A stretch of DNA of 23,508 nt, taken from contig CAYMTN010000062.1 of NCBI GenBank assembly GCA_964393335.1, forward strand, positions 1-23,508. Direction: 5' to 3'. The notes beneath the pieces were generated by a model that saw nothing but the letters and a program-made list of their open reading frames with translations, was not told the origin of the DNA and searched no databases. The DNA is from CAYMTN01 sp964393335. GTDB taxonomy: Bacteria > Chloroflexota > Anaerolineae > Aggregatilineales > Aggregatilineaceae. A program made the translations under genes and the position numbers. Of this stretch, positions 1-7,222 are shown piece by piece (within the stretch, counting starts at the first letter, position 1; every line of letters starts with the position of its first letter).

Positions 1-120
1 TTCCCTCGCTATCTTGTGGCCCCTTATGGTACATGGATGATAATCGCCATTCCTGGAGTATTATTCCTGATTTGTTGGTGGCGATCGAAAAAGAGGGTAA
101 TTCCTCAGCACAGCGCATAA
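1..120 (+). CDS. C-terminal fragment of a membrane protein
   Basis: Reading from base 1 in frame 1 gives 39 residues ending at a TAA at 118-120; the start lies outside the window. The fragment begins FPRYLVAPYG, continues with one hydrophobic segment (about residues 12-27, rich in I, L, V, F and W) and ends in a short basic tail containing RSKKR. This is the normal end of a multi-pass inner-membrane protein with its C-terminus in the cytoplasm. A strong terminator-like hairpin follows 70 bases downstream on the same strand, which supports a real gene end. The family cannot be named from this much sequence; a membrane glycosyltransferase is one possibility among many. Confidence 0.55.
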   Translation, partial: FPRYLVAPYGTWMIIAIPGVLFLICWWRSKKRVIPQHSA

Positions 121-189
121 CCCCATATTCCGCCCCTCGAAAAAGCAAAACCGGAATAAATGCCATTTCCGCTGGAACAGGTGCGGAAT

Positions 190-221
190 GTGGGATCAGG
201 TCGATCCCGCGCCGTTTTTTT
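190..221 (+). terminator. Rho-independent terminator after the left-edge membrane gene
   Basis: GGGATC (192-197) pairs with GATCCC (203-208) across a 5-base loop, extended outward by one G-C and one T-G pair. After GCCG a run of seven T follows at 215-221. The T run is on the plus side, so it serves the plus-strand gene ending at 120. Confidence 0.65.
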
Positions 222-237
222 CTGCCTGAAACCGCCC

Positions 238-1317
238 CTATTCCCACACGCGCAGCCCGAAGCGACTGAGATAGATCGGCAGGCTGCGGAACAGCGGATT
301 CGCCTCTTCGATGGCCTGGATCAGGGCGCGTTTGTCGCTGGAGGTCTGGCCGCAAAGCAGCGTCACCGATCCGCCGTCGCCGCCCGCCCCGTTGACCTTC
401 CAGCCGATCGCGCCGTGCGCGCGCGCCACGTCGATGATCTGGTGCGCGTCCGGGCTGATCAGGTCGGGATGCAGATCGGCCTGCGCCTCCGTGTTGACGA
501 TCATCGAGCGGCCCAACTGCCCCCAATCCGCCGCGTAGACGGCGTCCCGCGCCTGGCGCGCCGTCTGGCGAAGGGTATCAAGCGCGCTGCTTTCGGACCC
601 GCTGTCCTCCAGCTTTTTGATCACCTGCTGGTGGACCGCCGAGGATTGGTGCGCTTTGCCCAGGAAAAACAGCACGAGCCGCCGCTCCAACTCCCACCAG
701 ATCGCGTTCGGCACCTGGATCGAGGACACGGTCGCGTGCGGGTAGTTGAACATCTCAATGAAATTGACGCCGCCATACGCCGCGCACAGTTGATCCTGAA
801 TGCCGCTCTGCAAACCCAACAGCTCCGTCTCGACGCGGTGGGCGGCATACGCGATCTCGTGCGGCGTCATGGTGCCGGGCGTCAGCCGGTCGAGTGCGCC
901 CATCAGCGCGACCGTGATCGACGCCGACGTGCCGGTCGAGCACCCGGCGGGCACTTCGCTGTAAACCGTGATGTGCAGCGCGACCGTATCCGGCACGCGC
1001 ATGTACTCGATGGCCGCTTCGAGCAGCGGGTGGCGGTCCCATTCCGAATGGCCGGGCACGATGGGGTACACGTCCCCGTAATTTTCGGCATACAGGGTGA
1101 TGCGGTGCTGGCGGGCTTCGACCGGGTACACCTTGACCTGCACTTCGACATACGGATACACGCCAATGTTAAAAATCTCGCCATGCCCGGCAAACCACGT
1201 ATCGGTCCAGCCGCCATTATCGCAGATGCGAATGGGAGCCACGCTGTTGATGACACGAACCGGCTTGCTTTTTACGTCTGCGCTCACGGACTCTTTCCCT
1301 CTCTGAAACACGCCCAT
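238..1317 (-). CDS. GHMP-family sugar kinase
   Basis: Predicted 359-residue cytoplasmic kinase of the GHMP superfamily (ATP-dependent phosphorylation of a small sugar or related substrate). The N-terminal strand RVINSVAPIRICDNGGWTD (about 21-39) is the substrate-side motif seen in heptose-7-phosphate kinase and fucokinase-like members. The ATP loop is VPAGCSTGTSAS (about 122-133), a GTGTSA-type variant of the usual GLGSS loop. The third motif is KVNGAGGDGG (about 307-316). Length fits the heptose-kinase/fucokinase-like branch, but the substrate cannot be told. An in-frame ATG at 1380 would add 21 residues with no family match and no ribosome site; the ATG at 1317 has a GCAGG about six bases upstream, so I prefer it. 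The Thr/Pro-rich gene lies 113 bases upstream on the same strand, so joint transcription is possible. Confidence 0.82.
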   Translation of the reverse strand: MGVFQRGKESVSADVKSKPVRVINSVAPIRICDNGGWTDTWFAGHGEIFNIGVYPYVEVQVKVYPVEARQHRITLYAENYGDVYPIVPGHSEWDRHPLLEAAIEYMRVPDTVALHITVYSEVPAGCSTGTSASITVALMGALDRLTPGTMTPHEIAYAAHRVETELLGLQSGIQDQLCAAYGGVNFIEMFNYPHATVSSIQVPNAIWWELERRLVLFFLGKAHQSSAVHQQVIKKLEDSGSESSALDTLRQTARQARDAVYAADWGQLGRSMIVNTEAQADLHPDLISPDAHQIIDVARAHGAIGWKVNGAGGDGGSVTLLCGQTSSDKRALIQAIEEANPLFRSLPIYLSRFGLRVWE

Positions 1318-1406
1318 CACGAACCTGCGCCCCAAGTATACAGCCGGGGCCGTGCCCTGCCCACCGATCTCATGACCCATGCAAATTTCGGAGCGGTAGT
1401 GTTCGA

Positions 1407-1426
1407 GTAGGGGCGTTTGCCGCGCC
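1407..1426 (+). repeat. Palindromic intergenic repeat, left half (copy a)
   Basis: GTAGGGGCGTTTGCCGCGCC is the left end of the dispersed repeat whose fullest copy is at 17761-17833. It is squeezed into the gap between the kinase start and the end of the next minus-strand gene. Confidence 0.7.
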
Positions 1427-1430
1427 GCGT

Positions 1431-2411
1431 CTACTCGCGCCGGATCAGGCGTCTGATCAGGCGGCGCAGCAGGGCCAACACCGGCGCGACGACGATCACC
1501 AGCACGACACCCAACACGCCGATCGCCAACACGGCCAACAGTGTGACGCCGCTGCCGTTCTGCTTGCCGGACTCGCTGGCCGGGGGTGGCACGGGAGTCG
1601 CGGTCGGAACCGGCGAGGGGGTGCGTGTCACGGTCGGAGTCTTCGTGGCGGTCGCTGTAGCGGTCGCGGTAGCGGTTTTCGTCGGGGTGGCCGTGTTGGT
1701 TGGCGTAGGCGTTTTCGTCGCGGTAGCGGTTGGAGTGCGTGTCGCGGTCGGTGAGGGCGTCGGCGTGTGAGTCGGCGTGCGTGTGAGGGTCGCGGTCGCG
1801 GTCGCTGTCGCGGTCGCGGTGGACGTGACGGTAACGCCCGGCGCTGTCACGTCCGCCGAGCCGGGCGTGTGAGTCTGCTCGATGGCCGCGAGTCCCGGTT
1901 CCGGCGTGTTGGTCAGCGTCACGATATTCGGCAGTGCGGCGACCGTCAGCGGCGGCGCGCCTGACGGGGTCGGCGTACCTGACGTAGTCGGCGCGGCGGT
2001 ATGAGTGGCGGTCGCGGTCGCTGTGGCGGTGGCGGTCGTGGCAGCAGCCACCGAACGAGCGGCTGCCGTTTGCGTGAAACGCGCGTCTTGCGTGGCCGTG
2101 CGCATGGCGGCGCGGCTTGCGGTAGCCGCCTGCCCCGTCAGCGCGATGTGGGTGCCAGCCGACGCCGTGCGTGCTACCTGCGCAGCCAAGGTACGCGCGT
2201 CCGCCAGCGCGGTCAGGGTAGCGGCCTGCCGTTCGACCAGCGCCGTCCCGGTGGCGAACAGGGCGGCCAGTTGCGGCTCGCTGACCGACCCGGCGCGCTC
2301 ATCCCCGCCGCGCAGGGACACCGCCGCCGCCATCGCCGCGACGATCACCAGCGCCAGCAGCGCGGCTCCGATCCACCACCAGCGGCGTCTATGTGGCGAC
2401 TGTTCGCTCAT
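1431..2411 (-). CDS. Thr/Pro-rich membrane-anchored protein of unknown function
   Basis: A 326-residue protein. A basic N-terminus (MSEQSPHRRRWWW) is followed by a hydrophobic segment (about 13-32), an Ala/Thr-rich stretch that looks helical (about 45-125), a long low-complexity Thr/Pro/Ala linker with ATATAT and TPTPT runs (about 125-275), a second hydrophobic segment (about 287-313) and an Arg-rich tail with LIRRLIRR. The likely layout is both ends in the cytoplasm with an extended, possibly glycosylated stalk outside. The start at 2411 is preceded by GGGGGAG about nine bases upstream. An in-frame ATG at 2840 is rejected because it would run through the divergent SH3-LysM gene and its promoter. 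No catalytic family is recognisable. The low complexity makes homology searches unreliable. Confidence 0.75.
   Translation of the reverse strand: MSEQSPHRRRWWWIGAALLALVIVAAMAAAVSLRGGDERAGSVSEPQLAALFATGTALVERQAATLTALADARTLAAQVARTASAGTHIALTGQAATASRAAMRTATQDARFTQTAAARSVAAATTATATATATATHTAAPTTSGTPTPSGAPPLTVAALPNIVTLTNTPEPGLAAIEQTHTPGSADVTAPGVTVTSTATATATATATLTRTPTHTPTPSPTATRTPTATATKTPTPTNTATPTKTATATATATATKTPTVTRTPSPVPTATPVPPPASESGKQNGSGVTLLAVLAIGVLGVVLVIVVAPVLALLRRLIRRLIRRE
1789..1823 (-). repeat. Hexanucleotide-like coding repeat (Ala-Thr run)
   Basis: Tandem copies of a GCGACC-type hexamer (minus strand) encode the ATATAT stretch. Similar shorter runs lie at about 1645-1675 and 2005-2040. They make the linker length prone to slippage. 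Confidence 0.6.
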
Positions 2412-2446
2412 CGGCTGTGCTCCCCCCTGCTGATTCGACGTGCACA

Positions 2447-2475
2447 AGTATGCAGAATTACCGTCCAGGGAGCAA
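2447..2475 (-). promoter_or_regulatory. Candidate promoter of the Thr/Pro-rich gene
   Basis: TTGCTC at 2475-2470 and CATACT at 2452-2447 with a 17-base spacer, 36 bases before the start codon. Three and four of six consensus positions match, so this is only a moderate candidate. Confidence 0.35.
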
Positions 2476-2621
2476 GCGCCGCCGCGCCGACCACCGGCCT
2501 GCAAACGCGGTATAAACGGCGCGCAAACGTGGCACAAACGCCAGCCCGACGCCGGGTTTGCCCAGGCATACGCCCGGCTGGCGTTCAGGCTACGCTCGCC
2601 CGGCTGGTATCGCACGCCCCC

Positions 2622-2650
2622 TTGAGTCCAGCCGCGATTTACTTTAGACT
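2622..2650 (+). promoter_or_regulatory. Candidate promoter of the SH3-LysM gene
   Basis: TTGAGT at 2622-2627 and TAGACT at 2645-2650 with a 17-base spacer. The start codon is 41 bases further on. It faces the minus-strand promoter near 2450 in the divergent 280-base gap 2412-2691; I see no further gene there. Confidence 0.45.
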
Positions 2651-2691
2651 CATAGGTAACACGATCAATAAGGCAACTGGGGACAAAAACC

Positions 2692-3432
2692 ATGACACCA
2701 ACATACCGGAGAGTAATCAGCATCGCGGCTGTGATCGCCGTGCTGGTCGTGAGTCTCGGCGCGGCGGCTATCGCGTCCGCCCAGGCCCCGACCGCGACGG
2801 TCAACACGGGCGCGTTACACATCCGCAGCGGGCCGGGCATCGGCTACGGCGTCGTCACGTCCGTCTATCGCGGCACGGTCCTGACCCTGCTGGCACGCAA
2901 TACCGACGCCTCGTGGGTGAAAATCGCGCTCTCGACCGGCGCGCAGGGCTGGGTGAACTCAGGCTACATCCTGACCAGCTACCCGCTGTACAGCCTGCCG
3001 CTGGATGGCAGCGGCGGTGCCGTCCCGACCGCGACGGTCAACACGGGCGCATTGAACATCCGCAGCGGGCCGGGCATCGGCTACGGCGTCGTCACGTCCG
3101 TTTATCGCGGCACCGTCTTGAACCTGCTGGCGCGTAACAGCGTCACGTCGTGGGTGAAGATCGCGCTCTCGACCGGCGTGCAAGGTTGGGTCAGCGCGCC
3201 GTACATCTACACGACGACGCCGCTCAGTAGCCTGCCGGTTGAAGGGGGTGTCACACCGCCGCCCGTCGTCGTGCCGCCGCCAGCCGCCTACCGGACGCAC
3301 GTCGTGCAGCCCGGCGAAAACCTGTTCCGCATCTCGTTGAATTACGGCGTGAACATGTGGGAAGTCGCCCGCCTGAACGGCATCGTCAACCTGGCGCTGA
3401 TCTACGCCGGGCAGGTGCTGCTGATCCCGTAA
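2692..3432 (+). CDS. Secreted protein with two SH3-like domains and a C-terminal LysM
   Basis: A 246-residue exported protein likely to act at the cell envelope. Residues 1-30 form a signal peptide (basic MTPTYRR, hydrophobic core, ASA cleavage site before Gln31). Two bacterial SH3-like domains follow (about 33-100 and 112-178), each with a TGALxIRSGPGIGYG motif and a GWV motif. A Pro-rich spacer (about 185-199) leads to a LysM domain (201-246: HVVQPGENLFRIS, then YAGQVLLIP). LysM modules bind N-acetylglucosamine-containing glycans and SH3b modules commonly bind peptidoglycan. No hydrolase domain is present, so a binding or adaptor role is more likely than cell-wall cleavage. GGGGA lies about nine bases before the ATG. 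It is divergent from the Thr/Pro-rich membrane protein. Confidence 0.88.
   Translation: MTPTYRRVISIAAVIAVLVVSLGAAAIASAQAPTATVNTGALHIRSGPGIGYGVVTSVYRGTVLTLLARNTDASWVKIALSTGAQGWVNSGYILTSYPLYSLPLDGSGGAVPTATVNTGALNIRSGPGIGYGVVTSVYRGTVLNLLARNSVTSWVKIALSTGVQGWVSAPYIYTTTPLSSLPVEGGVTPPPVVVPPPAAYRTHVVQPGENLFRISLNYGVNMWEVARLNGIVNLALIYAGQVLLIP
2788..3261 (+). repeat. In-frame tandem duplication of the SH3 unit
   Basis: Two units of 237 bases (79 codons) starting at 2788 and 3025. Long stretches are identical at the DNA level, including synonymous positions around the SGPGIGYG motif. This suggests a recent duplication or gene conversion inside the SH3-LysM gene. Confidence 0.75.
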
Positions 3433-3448
3433 CCTTCCCCTGATGGAC

Positions 3449-3485
3449 CGGCTCCCCGGCTCCCTGGTCACGCGCCGGGGAGCCG
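3449..3485 (+). terminator. GC-rich hairpin after the SH3-LysM gene
   Basis: CGGCTCCCCGGC (3449-3460) pairs perfectly with GCCGGGGAGCCG (3474-3485) over a 13-base loop, 17 bases after the stop codon. No T run follows, so intrinsic termination is uncertain; RNA 3'-end protection is the alternative. Confidence 0.55.
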
Positions 3486-3652
3486 CACGATCCCCGGCGT
3501 TGGACAACCGCAGGTGACAAACGGTATCGTTTCTGCGAAATTTAAGGTCTGATGAAACGCTACAATGGCGGTGTATAGTCTGCATCGTCTGAGTGTTTTT
3601 TCTGCCCTGCCTGGGCGGCAGGGCCGTGAGCGCTATCCAAGGAGTTTCGTGG

Positions 3653-4078
3653 ATGAAACGCACTTTCCCCTTGCTGGTACTCGTATCATTGCTGGCCGCG
3701 TTATGGCTCTCGGCGTGCAGCTCGGCCCCGGTCAGCAGCGCGTACACCGCCGCCGGTGACGGCACCAAACCCGACGAATTAGCCAAAACTACCACGTTCG
3801 CCACCGATGACGATCTCAACATCGTGGTCAAGCTCGGCACGCATAACCGCGATCTCCCCGTCTCGGCCATTTTCACCGGCCCGACCGGGGAAGCGTACAG
3901 CACCGACACAATCGACGCCGACGAAACAGTCGGCGAAGTGCTGTTGGGGTTGGACTGGGAAGCTCAGGGGTCGGTCCCCTGGCCGGCGGGCAAATGGACG
4001 GTTGAGATTTACGTGGACGATACGCGCGAAAAGACGCTGTCATTTACGGTCGTGACACCTACCCCGTCGTCGGGGTAA
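3653..4078 (+). CDS. Small lipoprotein of unknown function
   Basis: A 141-residue protein. Residues 1-21 are a lipoprotein signal peptide ending in the lipobox LSAC, with Cys22 as the predicted lipidation site. The mature part is acidic and predicted mostly beta, with a pattern (IFTGPTGEAY, then PWPAGKWTVEIYVDD) like an Ig-type or carbohydrate-binding sandwich; the family is not recognised. The start at 3653 is chosen because AAGGAG sits at 3639-3644 with ideal spacing and because it places the signal peptide at the N-terminus; an in-frame ATG at 3593 would not. Upstream, TACAAT (3561-3566) and TATAGT (3574-3579) are possible -10 boxes without a convincing -35, and AAACGGTATCGTTT near 3519-3532 is an imperfect dyad that may be an operator. 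Confidence 0.78.
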   Translation: MKRTFPLLVLVSLLAALWLSACSSAPVSSAYTAAGDGTKPDELAKTTTFATDDDLNIVVKLGTHNRDLPVSAIFTGPTGEAYSTDTIDADETVGEVLLGLDWEAQGSVPWPAGKWTVEIYVDDTREKTLSFTVVTPTPSSG

Positions 4079-4160
4079 AACAATCACCGACGGGCCGTTG
4101 TATGCAGAGGGAGTTTCCCACGTCGCTGCGAGGGGCGGCACGTCAAAGAGATGACTATCA

Positions 4161-4196
4161 GGGCGCAGGCGAACCTGCGGGTCGGCAGCAGCGCCC
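4161..4196 (+). repeat. Palindromic intergenic repeat, right half (copy b)
   Basis: Outer stem GGGCGC / GCGCCC encloses an inner hairpin CGAACC-TGC-GGGTCG with one mismatch. Same 36-base length as copies c and e. Confidence 0.8.
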
Positions 4197-4247
4197 AATA
4201 CGTGTCAACTTAGGAGCCGAAGCATGGCTTTTGCGGCTTGTCGCCGG

Positions 4248-4379
4248 TTTACCTCACCCCTCCGCGCTACGCGCGGTGTCCCCTCTCCATGCGATGGCGA
4301 GGGGAAAAAACGCGTGAGTCTCCTTCTCTCCGCGTGTGGAGGTTTCCACATGTGGAGCGAGGCCGGGAGGTGAGGTAAA
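4248..4379. repeat. 132-base inverted-repeat (MITE-like) element
   Basis: The ends are near-perfect inverted repeats: TTTACCTCACCCC at 4248-4260, and at the other end the same sequence inverted (GGAGGTGAGGTAAA to 4379). The inside is GC-rich, with further short complementary pieces, and codes for nothing. A related end occurs at 23169-23180 at the break of the glutamate dehydrogenase pseudogene. No target-site duplication is obvious by eye. Confidence 0.6.
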
Positions 4380-4400
4380 GCCCTTAAATTGACGCCAATT

Positions 4401-4440
4401 GGGCGCAGGCGAACCTGCGGTTCGGCAGCAGCGCCCCTAC
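4401..4440 (+). repeat. Palindromic intergenic repeat, right half (copy c)
   Basis: The best right half: outer stem GGGCGC / GCGCCC, perfect inner hairpin CGAACC-TGC-GGTTCG, and the terminal CTAC that complements the GTAG at the left end of full copies. Confidence 0.85.
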
Positions 4441-4555
4441 ATAACCGGTGATAGGCTCCTGCGCATGTGTACGAGTGGTTCCCGCGCCTGCCAGCCCGGC
4501 TGGTTTCGCCACCGGCCAACTTGATAGATTTACGAGTGTAAGGAGAATTAACGTT

Positions 4556-5833
4556 ATGGTAGTACAGGCACAGACAGCGGCACCGATCAACCCCTACGAC
4601 GTGGCGCTCGCCCAATATGACCGCGCAGTGAATTACTTAGACTTACCGCAAGGCATCAAAAATCTGCTGCGACTCCCCAAACGCGAGCTGCACGTCAACT
4701 TCCCCGTCCGCATGGATAACGGCGATATCAGGATGTTCTCCGGGTATCGCGTCCACCACAACACCGTGTTAGGCCCGTCGAAGGGTGGCATCCGCTACAC
4801 GACGGGCGTCAACATCGACGAGGTGCGCGCGCTGGCGATGTGGATGACGTGGAAATGCGCGCTGGTCAACCTGCCCTACGGCGGCGCTAAAGGCGGCGTG
4901 ATCTGCGATCCGTACGCGATGAGCCAGGCCGAACTGGAACGCATGACCCGCCGGTACGCCAGCGAGATCAGCCTGTTCATCAGCCCGCACGGCGACATCC
5001 CCGCGCCGGATATGGGCACCAACGCCCAGACCATGGCCTGGATCATGGATACCTACAGCATGACGGTGGGTTATTCAACACCGGCCATCGTCACCGGCAA
5101 GCCGATCAACATCGGCGGCAGCCAGGGACGCACGGAGGCGACCGGGCGCGGCGTCGTGATTTGCATGGACGAGGCGCTGCGCCGCGCCGGGCACAGCGAT
5201 CCGTCACAGATTCGCGTGGCGATCCAGGGTTTCGGCAACGTCGGCAGTCACGCCGCGAAGATCGCGCACGAACTCGGTTTTCGGGTCATCGCCATCAGCG
5301 ACGTGACAGGCGGTTATTTCGACGACACGGGGCTGGACATCGGCGACGTGTTCGCCTATACCGCGACCAGCCCGCACGGCCAGCTTGAGGGGTATCCACA
5401 TGCTCAGCGCATCACCAACGCGCAACTGCTCGCTCTGGACTGCGACGTGCTGGCCCCGTGTGCGCTCGAAAACCAGATCACCGCAGACAACGCCGGTGCC
5501 GTCAAAGCGTTTTTGATCGTCGAAGGCGCTAACGGCCCGACCACCCCAGAAGCCGACGATATCCTGTCCGGCAAGGGGATCGAGATCATCCCCGACATCC
5601 TGGCGAACGCGGGCGGCGTGACGGTGTCCTATTTCGAGTGGGTGCAGGGTTTGCAGTCGTTCTTCTGGGACGTGGAAGAGGTCAACCGCCAGCTCCGGCG
5701 CGTGTTGATCAAAGCCTACGACGAGGTGATGCGCACCCGCCAGCAGTTCACCGTCGATATGCGCACGGCGGCGCAGATAACGGCCATCCGAAGGGTAGGC
5801 GAAGCCGCCCACACACGCGGCATCTACCCGTAA
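4556..5833 (+). CDS. gdhA: Glutamate dehydrogenase (Glu/Leu/Phe/Val family)
   Basis: A 425-residue cytoplasmic enzyme that interconverts glutamate and 2-oxoglutarate plus ammonia with NAD(P). The N-terminal substrate domain contains GPSKGGIRY (Lys76), MTWKCAL (Lys100) and LPYGGAKGG (catalytic Lys112), then PAPDMGT with the catalytic Asp152. The Rossmann fold begins at IQGFGNVGSHAA (about 224-234), a GxGxxG-type nucleotide loop. The C-terminal DILANAGGVTVSYFEWVQ segment is intact. Length is standard for the hexameric class. The start at 4556 follows AAGGAG at 4540-4545; an in-frame ATG at 4448 would add residues read from the repeat region. The gene stands alone and is followed by a hairpin shared with the convergent receiver gene. 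Cofactor preference is not predicted. A second, broken copy of the family is at the right edge of the window. Confidence 0.95.
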   Translation: MVVQAQTAAPINPYDVALAQYDRAVNYLDLPQGIKNLLRLPKRELHVNFPVRMDNGDIRMFSGYRVHHNTVLGPSKGGIRYTTGVNIDEVRALAMWMTWKCALVNLPYGGAKGGVICDPYAMSQAELERMTRRYASEISLFISPHGDIPAPDMGTNAQTMAWIMDTYSMTVGYSTPAIVTGKPINIGGSQGRTEATGRGVVICMDEALRRAGHSDPSQIRVAIQGFGNVGSHAAKIAHELGFRVIAISDVTGGYFDDTGLDIGDVFAYTATSPHGQLEGYPHAQRITNAQLLALDCDVLAPCALENQITADNAGAVKAFLIVEGANGPTTPEADDILSGKGIEIIPDILANAGGVTVSYFEWVQGLQSFFWDVEEVNRQLRRVLIKAYDEVMRTRQQFTVDMRTAAQITAIRRVGEAAHTRGIYP

Positions 5834-5862
5834 GCCAGACCGTTCCCCCATACGACAAAGCG

Positions 5863-5890
5863 CGAGGGGCGTACCATTGTGCGCCCCTCG
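5863..5890. terminator. Hairpin between convergent gdhA and the receiver gene
   Basis: CGAGGGGCG (5863-5871) and CGCCCCTCG (5882-5890) form a perfect 9-base stem with a 10-base loop, 30 bases after the gdhA stop and 38 bases beyond the receiver stop. No clear T run on either strand. The position suggests a bidirectional terminator. Confidence 0.6.
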
Positions 5891-5927
5891 TGGCATGAAG
5901 TGATAATGCCCGGCCCGAAAATGACGA

Positions 5928-6296
5928 TTACGACGGTGTCGTGGTGAGAATCTGCTGCACGTGGTTGATGAACGTGTGCATGTCCACCGGTTTTGCGAGA
6001 TACCCATCTGCCTCAAGCTGCCTGGCCAGCTTCGCGCCGTCTGGATGGGCCGACACCACCAGCACGCGCGTTTGTTTCAGCGCGTGGGTGCTGCGAATGA
6101 AGCCCAACACAGCATCGCCCGATGCCCAGGGCATCATGAGGTCGAGAACGATCAGGTCCGGCTTGTAGTAGCTGGCCTGGTAGAGTGCGTCTACGCCATC
6201 CAGCGAAGCGTGAACGTCGTAGCCTTGACGCTTCAAGACCATCTGCATCATGGTTTGAAGCTCCTCGTCATCTTCCACGATCAGAATCGATGCCAT
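5928..6296 (-). CDS. Stand-alone response-regulator receiver (CheY-like)
   Basis: A 122-residue single-domain receiver. The acidic pair Asp9-Asp10, the phosphorylation site Asp52 (in LIVLDLMMP), the switch Ser82 and Lys102 (in YLAKPVD) are all present, so it should accept phosphate from a histidine kinase. It has no output domain, so it probably works as a phosphorelay shuttle or by binding a partner. No kinase gene lies in the window. The start at 6296 has only a weak GGGATG upstream; a good promoter (TTGCCA, 17 bases, TACAAT) lies at 6345-6373, with an ACAATG / CATTGT dyad overlapping its -10 side (6330-6349). Confidence 0.9.
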   Translation of the reverse strand: MASILIVEDDEELQTMMQMVLKRQGYDVHASLDGVDALYQASYYKPDLIVLDLMMPWASGDAVLGFIRSTHALKQTRVLVVSAHPDGAKLARQLEADGYLAKPVDMHTFINHVQQILTTTPS

Positions 6297-6344
6297 ACAT
6301 CACATCCCACGAAATTGTGCGTGCTCCCCACAATGGTTCACCAC

Positions 6345-6373
6345 ATTGTACGTAACTGCCGACAGACTGGCAA
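6345..6373 (-). promoter_or_regulatory. Promoter of the receiver gene
   Basis: TTGCCA at 6373-6368 (5 of 6 consensus) and TACAAT at 6350-6345 (5 of 6) with a 17-base spacer. The dyad ACAATG (6330-6335) / CATTGT (6344-6349) overlaps the -10 and start-site region and could be an operator. Confidence 0.6.
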
Positions 6374-6397
6374 GTTGCCCGTACAAAAGTAGAACAT

Positions 6398-6426
6398 TTC
6401 AGACCAGCGGCGCACGGTGGTATACT
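6398..6426 (+). promoter_or_regulatory. Promoter of the TSUP permease gene
   Basis: TTCAGA at 6398-6403 and TATACT at 6421-6426 with a 17-base spacer, 41 bases before the ATG. It points away from the receiver promoter. Confidence 0.5.
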
Positions 6427-6467
6427 CCCGCCGGTATTTTCTCTCCGCACACACAAAGTGACATCAC

Positions 6468-7193
6468 ATGCATATTTCGCTGGTAATTTTCGTGGCGGCG
6501 CTGCTGGTCGGGCTGGTCAAAGGCGGGTTGGGACCGGTGCCGGGGGCGCTGCTGGTGCCGCTGCTCAGCACGACCATGCCCGTTTCGGAGGCGGTCGGCG
6601 TGACGCTGCCGCTGTTGATGGTCGGGGATTGGTTCGCACTGCCGATCTATTGGCGGCAGTGGGATTCGAAGGCGCTGCGGCTGATGCTGCCCGCCGCCGT
6701 GCTCGGCGTGGCGACGGGCGCGCTGCTGCTGACGACTCTACCGGATGACACGCTGCGCCACATCCTGGGTGGATTCACGCTGCTGGTCGTGATCTACAAG
6801 CTTGCCAGCGATTCGCTGCGCACGCTGCATTACACGCCGCACGACTGGCACGGCTGGCTGGCGGGCTGGGGATCGGGCTTCGGATCGGCGCTGGCGAACG
6901 TAGGCGCGCCGCCAATCACGGCTTACCTGCTGCTGCAACGCGCCAAACCGACCGTTTTCATTGCGACGACCGTGTTGTTCTTCTTCATCATCAACCTGCT
7001 CAAGCTGCCGCTGTTCCTGGCGGCCAACGTGGTCAAAGTCGACCAACTGACCGGCATCGTCTGGGCGCTGCCGCTGATCCCGTTGGGCGTGTGGGCGGGC
7101 AAATGGCTGTTGCAGCGCATCGACGCGCGCAAATTCGAGTGGTTGATGGTCGCGCTGTTGGCCTGGGCGGGCGTCTCGCTGCTGGTGGGGTGA
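6468..7193 (+). CDS. TSUP (TauE/SafE) family membrane permease
   Basis: A 241-residue integral membrane protein with about seven or eight hydrophobic segments. The N-terminal repeat begins with VGLVKGGLGPVPGALLVPLL and the second half contains GSGFGSALANVGAPPI; these paired glycine-rich segments mark the TSUP fold, whose members move sulfite, sulfoacetate, taurine-derived or other small organic anions. The substrate cannot be deduced, and no sulfur-metabolism gene is nearby. Length is close to the family norm (about 250). No strong ribosome site is visible before the ATG at 6468 (ACAAAGTGACATCAC precedes it), but a TATACT promoter lies 41 bases upstream. Two degenerate elements, a repeat half and a dyad, follow the gene. 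Confidence 0.85.
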   Translation: MHISLVIFVAALLVGLVKGGLGPVPGALLVPLLSTTMPVSEAVGVTLPLLMVGDWFALPIYWRQWDSKALRLMLPAAVLGVATGALLLTTLPDDTLRHILGGFTLLVVIYKLASDSLRTLHYTPHDWHGWLAGWGSGFGSALANVGAPPITAYLLLQRAKPTVFIATTVLFFFIINLLKLPLFLAANVVKVDQLTGIVWALPLIPLGVWAGKWLLQRIDARKFEWLMVALLAWAGVSLLVG

Positions 7194-7222
7194 TCGTTCG
7201 GAAAACAGCGGTCAGCCGGCCC

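Larger units (their letters stand above)
4079..4555 (+). other. Repeat-rich gap before gdhA, no gene
   Basis: The 477 bases hold two copies of the palindromic repeat (4161-4196 and 4401-4440) flanking a 132-base inverted-repeat element (4248-4379). Possible reading frames here are made of repeat sequence and have no ribosome site. Just before gdhA, CCAGCCCGGCTGG (about 4490-4502) is a short dyad. I could not place a convincing gdhA promoter. Confidence 0.7.

Noticed and set aside
160..1410. Plus-strand open frame of 416 codons
   Set aside because: It is antisense to the GHMP kinase, whose motifs are clear; the translation is Arg/His/Ala-rich noise typical of the opposite strand of a GC-rich gene.
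1640..1823. Regular short repeats that could suggest a CRISPR array
   Set aside because: They are coding hexamer repeats of the Thr/Ala/Pro linker without unique spacers of constant length.
2001..3137. Plus-strand open frame of 378 codons
   Set aside because: It crosses the antisense of the Thr/Pro-rich gene, the divergent promoter region and the SH3-LysM gene in another frame. No family match and no ribosome site.
4102..4317. Small plus-strand frame before gdhA
   Set aside because: It is composed of the two dispersed repeats; no ribosome site and no similarity.
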